Translations under genes and position numbers: made by a program
Shown here: piece by piece, positions 7,103 to 14,142 of the stretch
Position numbering within the stretch: the first letter of the stretch is position 1
How the letters are laid out: each line of letters opens with the position of its first letter
The notes under the pieces: generated by a model
The model's database searches: none
Told to the model about the DNA's origin: nothing
The model's input: the letters and a program-made list of their open reading frames with translations, nothing else
Source: DASPKW01 sp038244055
GTDB lineage: Bacteria > Planctomycetota > Phycisphaerae > Tepidisphaerales > Tepidisphaeraceae
Direction: 5' to 3'
Assembly: GCA_038244055.1 (NCBI GenBank)
Contig: JBBRTW010000038.1
Location: 1 to 26,303, forward strand
DNA: 26,303 bases

Positions 7103-7462
7103 ATGCCTCTCTCCCTCACTCGCGTCGGCAACGTCCCCACCGAAACCTACGGCCAGGCCACCATCCACTGGCTCGCCTCCCATGCCGCCAGCGGCGCGGC
7201 CGAACTCACCGTCGGCCTGACCACCATCCAGCCCGGCGGCGGCACACCGATGCACCGCCACCCCAATTGCGAAGAAGTCCTGCACCTCCTCACCGGCCAG
7301 ATGGATCAGTTGATCGAAGGCCACCCCGCGCTCCACATGACCCCCGGCGACACGGTCACCATCCCCCGCAACCTCCCCCACGGCGCTAAGAACACCGGCC
7401 CCACCCCGGCCGTGATGATTGTCGTCTTCTCCTCTCCCCGCCGCGAAACCATCCTCATCTGA
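7103..7462 (+). CDS. Small single-domain cupin protein
   Basis: The 119-residue protein is a single cupin_2 barrel. Cupin motif 1 is seen as PGGGTPMHRHPNCEEVLHLL (about 45-64), with the HxH and Glu metal ligands, and motif 2 as GDTVTIPRNLPHGAKN (about 85-100), with the last His ligand. All four usual metal ligands are present, so it probably binds a metal. Function within cupins (isomerase, dioxygenase, sugar or ligand sensor) cannot be set from sequence. There is no signal peptide, so it is cytoplasmic. It is a single gene convergent with the CAP-domain gene. Confidence 0.8.
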   Translation: MPLSLTRVGNVPTETYGQATIHWLASHAASGAAELTVGLTTIQPGGGTPMHRHPNCEEVLHLLTGQMDQLIEGHPALHMTPGDTVTIPRNLPHGAKNTGPTPAVMIVVFSSPRRETILI

Positions 7463-7491
7463 CGGCGATGAACATCGCGCACCTTCAAGGC

Positions 7492-7548
7492 CAGGAGCCG
7501 GCCACCAGAAACCTCAACCAGGCAACTTTGGCGCACGGCCGGCTCCTG
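7492..7548. terminator. Inverted repeat between convergent genes, possible two-way terminator
   Basis: Two perfect 12-bp arms, CAGGAGCCGGCC (7492-7503) and its complement (7537-7548), are separated by 33 nt between the stops of the cupin and CAP genes. There is no clear U-run, so Rho-independent termination is not certain; the position between convergent genes fits a terminator or an intergenic repeat. Confidence 0.4.
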
Positions 7549-7629
7549 CCCTCCTGACCCTTTGACGCCAATACGCCTTGGTAATCTATCGCAGCAGCAG
7601 GCCATCCCATCCGCCGGAAGCGGCCGCTC

Positions 7630-8115
7630 CTACTTCCCCCCAAAATCCGTCACCCACACAATCCGACCCTTGTCATCCTTGGCGATCCCAAATCCCACAT
7701 CCTTATAATGCTTGCTGAGAATATTCTTCCGGTGTCCCTCTGAATTCATCCAGGCCTTGACCACACTCTCGGCCGATGGCTGGCCCTTGGCGATGTTCTC
7801 GCCCACCGCATGATACTTATAGCCCTGAGCCTTCACGCGCGAACCCGGCGAACCTTCGGCCGTGTGGCTGAACTTCCCCGTCCTGGCGAGATACTCCGCA
7901 TACTCCTGAGCCGAGGCCGACAGTTTCGCATTGATTTCCAGAGCCCTCGCTCCCTCGACCGCCCGATGCTTGTTATGCAACTGGAGCAACTCCGCGATCA
8001 TCGCCTCACGATTCAGCCCGCCCTTTTGCCCGCCTTTCTTGGCCGCGAATCCGGCGCTGCAAAACGTCAGTGCCATCGCGATCGCCAGCGGAATTTCAAT
8101 TCGAAGGCGCTTCAT
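7630..8115 (-). CDS. Secreted CAP-domain (SCP/PR-1-like) protein
   Basis: The 161-residue protein starts with a signal peptide (MKRLRIEIPLAIAMALTFCSAGFA, cleavage probably after AGFA). The rest is one CAP domain: LLQLHNKHRA, YAEYLARTGKFSHT, GENIAKG, VVKAWMNSEGHRKNIL and DVGFGIAKDDKGRIVWVTDFG. His residues in FSHT and GHR and Glu in GEN correspond to the usual metal-binding cleft. Bacterial CAP proteins of this YkwD type are exported; their biochemical role is mostly unknown. GGAGA lies 4 nt before the ATG and supports this start. A Lys/Gly-rich linker (KKGGQKGG) follows the signal. Confidence 0.85.
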   Translation of the reverse strand: MKRLRIEIPLAIAMALTFCSAGFAAKKGGQKGGLNREAMIAELLQLHNKHRAVEGARALEINAKLSASAQEYAEYLARTGKFSHTAEGSPGSRVKAQGYKYHAVGENIAKGQPSAESVVKAWMNSEGHRKNILSKHYKDVGFGIAKDDKGRIVWVTDFGGK

Positions 8116-8217
8116 GAATTCTCCAATCGCCCAATCATAACCGGTTCAATGAATTCCAGCGCGTCTTTTTTGTGGTGCGGGCGTCCACGGGTTTTGAGGG
8201 TGAAGTGTGGCGATCGT

Positions 8218-8326
8218 GTCATCCTGAGGTACTCCGAAGGATCTGGCCGGTAGGTCGGGGCCCGTTCGTAACGGTGAGTCGCCCAATGCGTTCGAGGCTA
8301 GATCCTTCGGAGTACCTCAGGATGAC
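8218..8326. repeat. Perfect 27-bp inverted repeat (CTGAGGTACTCCGAAGGATC type)
   Basis: Arms at 8218-8244 and 8300-8326 are exact reverse complements with a 55-bp centre. The arm core CTGAGGTACTCCGAAGGATC is of a type that recurs, from memory, between genes in many bacterial genomes. It lies between the starts and stops of the CAP gene (start) and MBL gene (stop), both on the minus strand. It could be a REP-like or miniature mobile element, and the RNA would form a very stable hairpin. Confidence 0.8.
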
Positions 8327-8346
8327 GAACAACGCTTCATCACGAT

Positions 8347-9030
8347 TCACATCCCCGAAGCGCGCGGATTCATGAACACATTATCGTGTCCCGGAATAAT
8401 CAAATCCGCGATCTCGTAAATCTCCCCCAGCGCCTCCTGCGCCTGCTTGATGTCGTACGCATCCGGCAGCACCTGCCCGGCCAGGAAATGATCCTGTGTC
8501 GGCACCGCATCCCCCGCCAGCATCACTGTCACCGTCGGCAGCTTCAGCAATAGCCCGCAATTTCCCGGCGTATAACCCGGCAATGGGAAGAGATCGACTT
8601 GGCTGGCGATCTGATCATCGGCCACCCCCAGCGACTCCAGCAAATTTAACTCTTCACTCAATAACCGGCGGTCGATATCCTCCTCCGGTGCCTGGCCGAT
8701 CATTCGCTCGAGGTATTGCCGGGTATGCTGCTGCTCGATCTCGCCGATGAGTTTTTTCGCCTTCGTGAAGAGGGCGAGGCCGGCCCGGTGCGATGGCCTG
8801 AAGTTGGTCAGAAAGACCGTGTCGATTTGTTCGGGTTTCAGTCCCGTTCGTTCATAAAGCCGGGCCGCCAAAGCGGTAGCGGGCAACCCCGGATCGACCA
8901 GAATAACCCGCTTACCCGATCTGATCAGCGTCGTGGTCGAATGTGGCGTGCGAAGCGCCTCGGTTTCTCCCCAAAGCCTGTTGCGGCTGAGCGTCCCGAT
9001 GCTGATGATGTCAAACCTGAACTGCGCCAT
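8347..9030 (-). CDS. Metallo-beta-lactamase-fold protein with degraded metal site
   Basis: The 227-residue protein has the fold order of the MBL superfamily: TTTLIRSGKRVILVDPGLP (about 32-50), DTVFLTNFRPSHRAGL (about 69-84), LFPLPGYTPGNCGLLL, VTVMLAGDAVPT and LIIPGHDNVF. The HxHxDH motif that holds both zinc ions is replaced by NFRPSH, and the usual PGHTPG is PGYTPG. The Asp of AGDA and the His of PGHD remain. Hydrolase activity of the usual kind is therefore doubtful; it may be a binding or regulatory relic. No signal peptide is seen. It is divergent from the lipoprotein gene, with only 40 bp between starts. Confidence 0.8.
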   Translation of the reverse strand: MAQFRFDIISIGTLSRNRLWGETEALRTPHSTTTLIRSGKRVILVDPGLPATALAARLYERTGLKPEQIDTVFLTNFRPSHRAGLALFTKAKKLIGEIEQQHTRQYLERMIGQAPEEDIDRRLLSEELNLLESLGVADDQIASQVDLFPLPGYTPGNCGLLLKLPTVTVMLAGDAVPTQDHFLAGQVLPDAYDIKQAQEALGEIYEIADLIIPGHDNVFMNPRASGM

Positions 9031-9070
9031 GTTGAAACACGTTATGATGATGACGATGAGTTGGCAAACG

Positions 9071-10255
9071 ATGAAGCGAGTTGCGACGAGAGTTGCGAGT
9101 TGCGGGTTGCGAGTTGCGACGGGAGTTGCGAGTTGCGGGTTGCGAGTTGCGAGTTGGAAGAAGCGTATCGCCGCCTCTTTACTCGCAACTCACAACTCGC
9201 AACGCGCCACTATTTCCCGCAACTCGCAACGCGAAACTTCTTCGCACGCAACTCGCAACTCTTTCCGGCAACTCGCAACTCTGCTGCTCGGCCTGATCTT
9301 CCTTACCGGCTGTGAATCCGGCTTCTCCCAGCGCCTGGGCCAGTGGGATGGCCCGCAACTTCTTTCCAATGCATCGGTCGAGGCCTGGTCCTACCGCGGC
9401 GAGCCGGCCCGGCGGATCAAGTCGGCCCATTATCTCATCTACACTACGATCACCGATGAAGATGTCATGAACCTTCTTCCCCAGGTTCTCGAAGGCGCGC
9501 TTTCCCAGTATCACAGGGTTGCCCCCGGCGTTCCCCTGACCCAGACTCCAATGGAGTGCTACGTTTTTGAACGCCGGATCGAATGGGAGGCCTTTACCAA
9601 GGCCAATACCGGCCCGGATGCCTCGATCTACCTGCAAATCCGCCGGGGAGGCTACGCGATTCGCGATAAATTCGTCGCCTATTATATCGGCCGGCCCGCG
9701 ACGGCTTCGGTGACGGCTCACGAAGGCTGGCATCAATTCGTTGCCCGTCATTTCGTCGGCCGGCTCCCGCCGTTCGTGGAGGAGGGGTTCGCCTGCCTGT
9801 TCGAAGGCCTCGGCTGGCAGAGCGACAACCTGCCGCGCTGGAATTTGTCGATTAACCAGGTGCGCGTGCAGGCGCTTCGAAAAGCCGTCGAGACCAAGAA
9901 ACTCTGGCCGCTTGAGAAGTTAGTGACGATGCACGCCGGCGAGGTGGTCGAGGAGAATGGCGAGAAGGTCGATGCCTTCTATGCCCAGGCGTGGGTCTTT
10001 GCCAAGTTCTTGTTTGAATCGGAGAATGGCCGGTTCCGCCCGGCCATGCAGCAGTGGATGACCGAGACCGCCAATGGGACCGTTTTTGATCCCACAAAGA
10101 CGCACAATCGCGCCGGCGGACCTTGGAATCGCAATGGCGTTCGGCCGATGCTCGAGCATTATCTCAACCTGGACTTCGCAACGATCGATAAGCTCTATCA
10201 GACGTACCTCCGCAAAGTCGCGTTTGACGAGTATTCCGCACAATGGAACTCCTGA
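9071..10255 (+). CDS. Lipoprotein with HExxH motif (DUF1570-like), signal peptide split by repeats
   Basis: There are 394 residues from the ATG at 9071. The lipobox LTGC places the lipidated Cys at residue 81, far later than normal. The first residues MKRVAT and the stretch TLLLGLIFLTGC would join into a normal 17-residue lipoprotein signal if about 192 nt of 7-bp repeat-derived sequence (9086-9277) were removed. The mature part has AHEGWHQFVARHF (about 216-228), an HExxH zinc-protease motif, followed by PPFVEEGFACLFEG, whose Glu could be the third ligand. This layout recalls DUF1570-type putative metallopeptidases. An envelope location is likely if export still works. The gene is close upstream of the acylphosphatase. 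Confidence 0.75.
   Translation: MKRVATRVASCGLRVATGVASCGLRVASWKKRIAASLLATHNSQRATISRNSQRETSSHATRNSFRQLATLLLGLIFLTGCESGFSQRLGQWDGPQLLSNASVEAWSYRGEPARRIKSAHYLIYTTITDEDVMNLLPQVLEGALSQYHRVAPGVPLTQTPMECYVFERRIEWEAFTKANTGPDASIYLQIRRGGYAIRDKFVAYYIGRPATASVTAHEGWHQFVARHFVGRLPPFVEEGFACLFEGLGWQSDNLPRWNLSINQVRVQALRKAVETKKLWPLEKLVTMHAGEVVEENGEKVDAFYAQAWVFAKFLFESENGRFRPAMQQWMTETANGTVFDPTKTHNRAGGPWNRNGVRPMLEHYLNLDFATIDKLYQTYLRKVAFDEYSAQWNS
9077..9280. repeat. Heptamer-period inverted repeat inside the lipoprotein gene, unit GAGTTGC
   Basis: The left arm (9077-9156) has GAGTTGC, GAGTTGC, GGGTTGC blocks, including two copies of the same three-unit block at 9090-9110 and 9123-9143. The right arm (about 9181-9280) carries the complement type GCAACTC many times. 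The arms can pair over long stretches. The reading frame stays open through the whole element. Confidence 0.85.
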
Positions 10256-10278
10256 TATGGCGCAGGCGCATATTTCCG

Positions 10279-10308
10279 TTGCAACAAACCCCACACTTGC
10301 GCTACACT
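10279..10308 (+). promoter_or_regulatory. Promoter of the acylphosphatase gene
   Basis: TTGCAA (10279-10284) and TACACT (10303-10308) are 18 bp apart. The -10 box ends 8 nt before a GTG at 10317, so the mRNA would begin at or next to that codon. This supports the GTG start and a leaderless message. Confidence 0.45.
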
Positions 10309-10316
10309 GTGCGCTT

Positions 10317-10622
10317 GTGAACACTTCGAGGGTTGACACAGATTCATGCTCGATCCACCGCCGGGTGTGTCATTTCACCGGGCGCGTCCAGGGGGTCGGG
10401 TTCCGCTACACCGTTCACAACCTCGCCATGCCCCACAACGTCAGCGGCTACGTCCGCAATCTCCCCGATGGCCGGGTCGAGTTGGTGATGGAAGGCCCGG
10501 GCAGCGACATGGATCAACTGGTGGATTCCATTCGCCGGAAGATGACCCACTTCATCCGCCAGATGGATATGCAGGAAGAACCGCCGACAAGGGCGTTTAC
10601 GGGGTTTTCGATCAAGCATTAG
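10317..10622 (+). CDS. Acylphosphatase
   Basis: The 101-residue protein (GTG start) carries the acylphosphatase signature GRVQGVGFRYTV (about 23-34), with the phosphate-cradle Arg, and GYVRNLPDGRVELVMEG (about 44-60), with the catalytic Asn. The enzyme hydrolyses acyl phosphates to carboxylate and phosphate in the cytoplasm. An in-frame ATG at 10257, 1 nt after the lipoprotein stop, would add 20 residues with no family similarity; the GTG is preferred because a promoter lies just before it and the domain starts soon after. The length is slightly above the usual 90 residues. Confidence 0.85.
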   Translation: MNTSRVDTDSCSIHRRVCHFTGRVQGVGFRYTVHNLAMPHNVSGYVRNLPDGRVELVMEGPGSDMDQLVDSIRRKMTHFIRQMDMQEEPPTRAFTGFSIKH

Positions 10623-10629
10623 GGCGGAG

Positions 10630-10730
10630 TCCATTGTCAATGGTCCATGGTCAATGGTGGGAATTTGGAGTGCGTGAACGTCTGCGCGCTTGTTTGGCCT
10701 ATTGACAATTGACAATGGACAATTGACAAC
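10630..10730. repeat. Heptamer-period inverted repeat, units TCAATGG / ATTGACA
   Basis: The left arm (10630-10660) reads TCCATTG, TCAATGG, TCCATGG, TCAATGG. The right arm (10701-10730) reads ATTGACA, ATTGACA, ATGGACA, ATTGACA. The arms are imperfect reverse complements. The element fills the spacer between acylphosphatase and the ABC permease and could form a terminator-like hairpin. Confidence 0.8.
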
Positions 10731-10750
10731 ACACCCGTCGATTAACCACC

Positions 10751-11656
10751 ATGTATAGAACCTTCGTCATCCTCCGCCACACCTTCCGCGAAGCCATCGT
10801 TCAGCCCATCTACACGCTGCTGCTGGTCTTCGGGGCGGCCATTCTGGTCATCTTCGGACTGCTGCCGTTCTTCACGCTCGGCGAAGACACCAAGATGTCC
10901 CTCGATGTCGCGCTGGATGTGATCCTGATCGTCGTGCTCATCGCCACGCTCTTCGCCACCAGCAAATCGATCTACGAGGAAATCGAAGACCGCACCATGC
11001 TCACGCTCATGAGCAAGCCGCTGTACCGGTGGGAGGTGCTGCTTGGCAAATACCTGGGGATCATTTTGTCGGCCCTGATGGCGGTGGGCATTCTCGGGTT
11101 GATCCTGGGGATCGCCACCTACTACCGCATCCCCAACGATTACCTCATCCGCAATACCACCGATGACCGCGAATACCTCCGGCTCAAGGAACTTCGCGCT
11201 ATGCACCTGGCCAGCTTGCTGCCGTGCCTGGTGCAGATCTGGCTGATGATCTCGGCGCTGGCGGCCGTCAGCGTGGCCATCTCCACGCGCGTCTCGCTGG
11301 TGGTCAACCTGCCGGTGGTCATTCTCCTCTACATCGCCGGCAACCTCACCCGCTTCATCTACCCGGCCTTCGGCGATGCTTCGCCCATCAAAGACGCCCC
11401 GGCCGCGCTCAAAGCCCCCGCCTGGCTGGCCGGCAAATTGCTGCCCTACCTGGAAACCTTCGACGTCCGGAGGCTGGCGATCTACAAGCCCCTGGCCATG
11501 GGCCGGATGGCCAGCGACCCCAGTGCGATCGCGCTGTCGACGATCTGGACCTATGTAGGCATCTCCGGCGCATATGCGATCTGCTATGCGGCCTTCGCGT
11601 TATCCGTTGGGATGTGGCTCTTCCAGACCCGCGAATTGGGCGGGGCGGAAGGCTAA
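10751..11656 (+). CDS. ABC-2 type transporter permease subunit
   Basis: This is a 301-residue inner-membrane protein with about six hydrophobic segments: around 18-40 (TLLLVFGAAILVIFGLL), 53-68, 101-122, 156-176, 183-197 and 270-290. The segment FATSKSIYEEIEDRTMLTLMSKPLYRWEVLLGKY is the amphipathic coupling region typical of ABC-2 permeases. It needs an ATPase partner, but none is encoded in this window; the partner could be encoded elsewhere. The substrate is unknown. The ATG has no strong Shine-Dalgarno and follows the repeat spacer. Confidence 0.8.
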   Translation: MYRTFVILRHTFREAIVQPIYTLLLVFGAAILVIFGLLPFFTLGEDTKMSLDVALDVILIVVLIATLFATSKSIYEEIEDRTMLTLMSKPLYRWEVLLGKYLGIILSALMAVGILGLILGIATYYRIPNDYLIRNTTDDREYLRLKELRAMHLASLLPCLVQIWLMISALAAVSVAISTRVSLVVNLPVVILLYIAGNLTRFIYPAFGDASPIKDAPAALKAPAWLAGKLLPYLETFDVRRLAIYKPLAMGRMASDPSAIALSTIWTYVGISGAYAICYAAFALSVGMWLFQTRELGGAEG

Positions 11657-11662
11657 TTCGAA

Positions 11663-11750
11663 AATGGTGGGGTAGACATTCAGACATGGTGGGGTAGACA
11701 TTCAGCCACGGTGGGGTAGACAATGGTGGGGTAGACATTCTTGTCTGCCC
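11663..11750. repeat. Tandem ATGGTGGGGTAGACATTC repeats ending in a hairpin
   Basis: Four copies or part copies of GGTGGGGTAGACA follow the permease stop, with steps of about 22, 24 and 14 bp. The last copy runs into TTGTCTGCCC, so GGGTAGACA pairs with TGTCTGCCC (one G-U pair). It may end transcription of the permease gene. The period is not 7, unlike the other repeats here. Confidence 0.7.
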
Positions 11751-11827
11751 AGAACGACCTTTCCGAACACCCGCGCCTTTCCATCCGCCCGCAATCTCGC
11801 CAAATTTCCTACATCCCCGGCCAACAC

Positions 11828-13873
11828 CTACATCTGCTCCGGATGCTCAATTCCCAGCAAATCTAACCCCTTCCCCATCGTCCGCGCCACCAGATTGGCC
11901 AGCGCCAGCCGGCTCGATCGCAGCGGCTCTTCACTGCTCAGCACCGGGCAATTCTCCCAGAATGAGCTGAACTTGGTCGCCAGTTCGTACAAATAGGTGC
12001 AAAGGTGGTGCGGCTTGAGCTCGCGCGAAACCTGCTCGAGCACATCGCCCAGACGCAGGATATGTTTCCCCACCGAAAGCTCGGCCGGCGCTTCCAGCGC
12101 GATCGGAGCGCGGGCGGCCTGCCCGGCATCCATCCCAAGGCGCTCGACGGCCCGTCGAAACAACGATCGCGTCCGCGCATAGGCGTAGAGAAGGTAAGGC
12201 GCGGTGTTCCCATCGAGCGCCAGCATCTTGTCGAACGAAAACACGTAATCGCTCGTACGATCCTTCGAGAGATCTGAGTATTTGACCGCGCCGATCCCGA
12301 CCGCGTGGGCGATGGCGGCGCGCTGGGCATCCGGAAAGTCGGGATTTTTTTCCTTGACCACCGCGAGCGAACGCTCTTCCGCCTCATCCAGCAGATCGCG
12401 CAGTTTGACGGTATCGCCGCTGCGCGTTTTGAACGGTTTGCCATCGGGCCCGAGCATCGTTCCGAAGGCCGCATGTTCGAGCGAAACTCCCTCGGCCCAG
12501 CCCGCCTTCTTCGCAGTCCAGAAAACCTTGGCGAAGTGTTCGCTCTGCCGCGCATCGACGAAATAGGTGACCCGCTGCGCTTTAAGCTCCGTCGCCCGGA
12601 AGCGCACGGCCGCCAGATCGGTGGTGCCGTAGAGAAACCCGCCGCCTCCCTTTTCGATGATCAGCGGGGTCTCAAATCCCTCCACATTCACGACCGTCGC
12701 TCCATCGCTCTCCACCGCCAGACCTTTGGCGCGGAGGTCCTGCACCACGCCGGGAAGGAGCGGATTATAGAAAGATTCAGGGCGCTCCATCGGCTGAGAT
12801 TGAATGGCCGGCTCGACCAGTTGAACGCTGAGCCGCCGGTAAATCGCATTGCAGGCGTCGAGCGTCACGGTCCGCGCCTTTTCCCAGGCGATTCTCTCCT
12901 GGGCGTTTTTGGGATCGGCCGGGTTCTGAATGTAAGTCGTGGTCAGCCGCGGCAGCTCTTCCAATGTTCGCGGCGTTTCGCCTGACCGGGTGATCGTCAG
13001 ACGCTTGGCCTCGGCGTTGTCTGTGATCAGCGATACAAACACATACGCCGCCTCCAGCTTTTCCAGGCTGATCGCGATCTGGGTGAGATGCGGGAGAAAA
13101 TAGCGCGTGCCATCGGGGTCTTCGTTGATAAACCGGTCGTGCCATGGCACGACCTGCCGAACCAGTTCCGCGATCGTCGCCCCAAATTTGTCCTTGGCGG
13201 ATTTCTCCCTGGCCGGATCGCCCGCAGCCTCGGCCATGTCTTTAGCCAGATCGCGCCCGGCCGCCTGCTGCCGGCCGATCAGATCGTTGAGCACCCCGCC
13301 ATTTGCCGATTGCTCGAACGCCGCCTCGTACCACATCGCCAGCACCACCCGGCCGAATTGCGTTCCCCAATCCCCGAAATGGTTCTGCCGGATAACGTTG
13401 TCGCCTCTAAACGCCAGCACCCGCGCCGCCGCATCGCCGATGATGGTGCTCCTCAGGTGGCCGACGTGCATCTCCTTGGCTATATTCGGCCCCGAATAAT
13501 CCACCACCACCGTCTGCGGCCGATCCGTCTGCTCAACCCCAAGCCGCTCATCGGCCGCCACCGCTTCCAATTGCTTGCCCAGCCACACCGGATTCAGCCG
13601 CACATTGATAAAGCCCGGCCCGGCGATGCTGATCTCGCTGGCGAGTTCGCCCAGTTCCAGCTTTGCCTTGATCTGCTCGGCGATCTGCCGCGGGTTGGTC
13701 TTCTGCCCACTTTTCTCGGCCGCCAGCTTGGCGAGCCCCATCGCCGCGTTGGCCTGGTAATCCCCGAATTTCTCGTTCTGCGCCGGGCCGACCAGAGGAT
13801 CGGCCTCCACCCCCAGCGCGGACTGAATGGCCTGGCGAAACTTCACATCGAGAATGGACGCGATCGTTGGCAT
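11828..13873 (-). CDS. argS: Arginyl-tRNA synthetase
   Basis: The 681-residue class I synthetase charges tRNA-Arg with arginine. Seen: the N-terminal tRNA-binding domain (GPAQNEKFGDYQANAAMGLAK), the HIGH site as MHVGHLRST, NHFGDWGTQFG, GGGFLYGTTDLAAVRFR, DARQSEHFAKVF, and the KMSK-loop equivalent as GKPFKTRSGD, the usual ArgRS variant. The DALR anticodon domain follows (APYLLYAYARTRSLFRRA). It is about 100 residues longer than E. coli ArgS (577 as I recall), mainly in the segment after the GDWGTQFG motif. The ATG at 13871-13873 is chosen because the N-domain starts there; the frame runs open to 14026 only through repeat DNA that translates as RISDCGLRIES-like sequence. Confidence 0.95.
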   Translation of the reverse strand: MPTIASILDVKFRQAIQSALGVEADPLVGPAQNEKFGDYQANAAMGLAKLAAEKSGQKTNPRQIAEQIKAKLELGELASEISIAGPGFINVRLNPVWLGKQLEAVAADERLGVEQTDRPQTVVVDYSGPNIAKEMHVGHLRSTIIGDAAARVLAFRGDNVIRQNHFGDWGTQFGRVVLAMWYEAAFEQSANGGVLNDLIGRQQAAGRDLAKDMAEAAGDPAREKSAKDKFGATIAELVRQVVPWHDRFINEDPDGTRYFLPHLTQIAISLEKLEAAYVFVSLITDNAEAKRLTITRSGETPRTLEELPRLTTTYIQNPADPKNAQERIAWEKARTVTLDACNAIYRRLSVQLVEPAIQSQPMERPESFYNPLLPGVVQDLRAKGLAVESDGATVVNVEGFETPLIIEKGGGGFLYGTTDLAAVRFRATELKAQRVTYFVDARQSEHFAKVFWTAKKAGWAEGVSLEHAAFGTMLGPDGKPFKTRSGDTVKLRDLLDEAEERSLAVVKEKNPDFPDAQRAAIAHAVGIGAVKYSDLSKDRTSDYVFSFDKMLALDGNTAPYLLYAYARTRSLFRRAVERLGMDAGQAARAPIALEAPAELSVGKHILRLGDVLEQVSRELKPHHLCTYLYELATKFSSFWENCPVLSSEEPLRSSRLALANLVARTMGKGLDLLGIEHPEQM

Positions 13874-13956
13874 GAGGCGAGGGATGGTAACGGAACGCAA
13901 TTGACAACTCCACTTGCTCCAGCGGCAAGCTCGGGCGTCATCGAAGAAATCCATCA

Positions 13957-14018
13957 ATTGCGGATTGCGGATTGAAATGCCGCTTTCAATCCGCAATCCG
14001 CAATCCGAAATCCGCAAT
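13957..14018. repeat. Heptamer-period hairpin with perfect 21-bp stem, unit ATTGCGG
   Basis: Left arm 13957-13977 (units ATTGCGG, ATTGCGG, then ATTGAAA) and right arm 13984-14004 are exact complements with a 6-nt loop; two more right-type units, CCGAAAT and CCGCAAT, follow to 14018. It lies in the divergent spacer between argS and the TPR gene. If transcribed in the argS leader it would form a very stable stem-loop. Confidence 0.85.
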
Positions 14019-14142
14019 ACCCCCACCTCCCGCGCTTGCCGAATTGCACCCGACAGGCTTAAATTGACGACAGAGAGTGATGCGGCCTGCCGGGCATGCC
14101 GCTGTATACGATCCCCCGGGGCGTTTCTGACGGGCGGCGGGT

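Noticed and set aside
10331..10336. TTGACA as a -35 box inside the acylphosphatase 5' end
   Set aside because: No -10 match at 16-18 bp, and it lies within the coding region.
1312..14018. CRISPR array as an explanation of the short repeats
   Set aside because: Units are 7 bp without spacers of constant size, and no cas gene is present.
13988..14026. N-terminal extension of argS up to 14026
   Set aside because: The added residues are translated 7-bp repeats (RISDCGLRIES type); the family N-domain starts at the ATG at 13873.
14064..14109. Promoter TTGACG ... TATACG before the TPR gene
   Set aside because: The two boxes are about 34 bp apart, far from the 16-18 bp expected.
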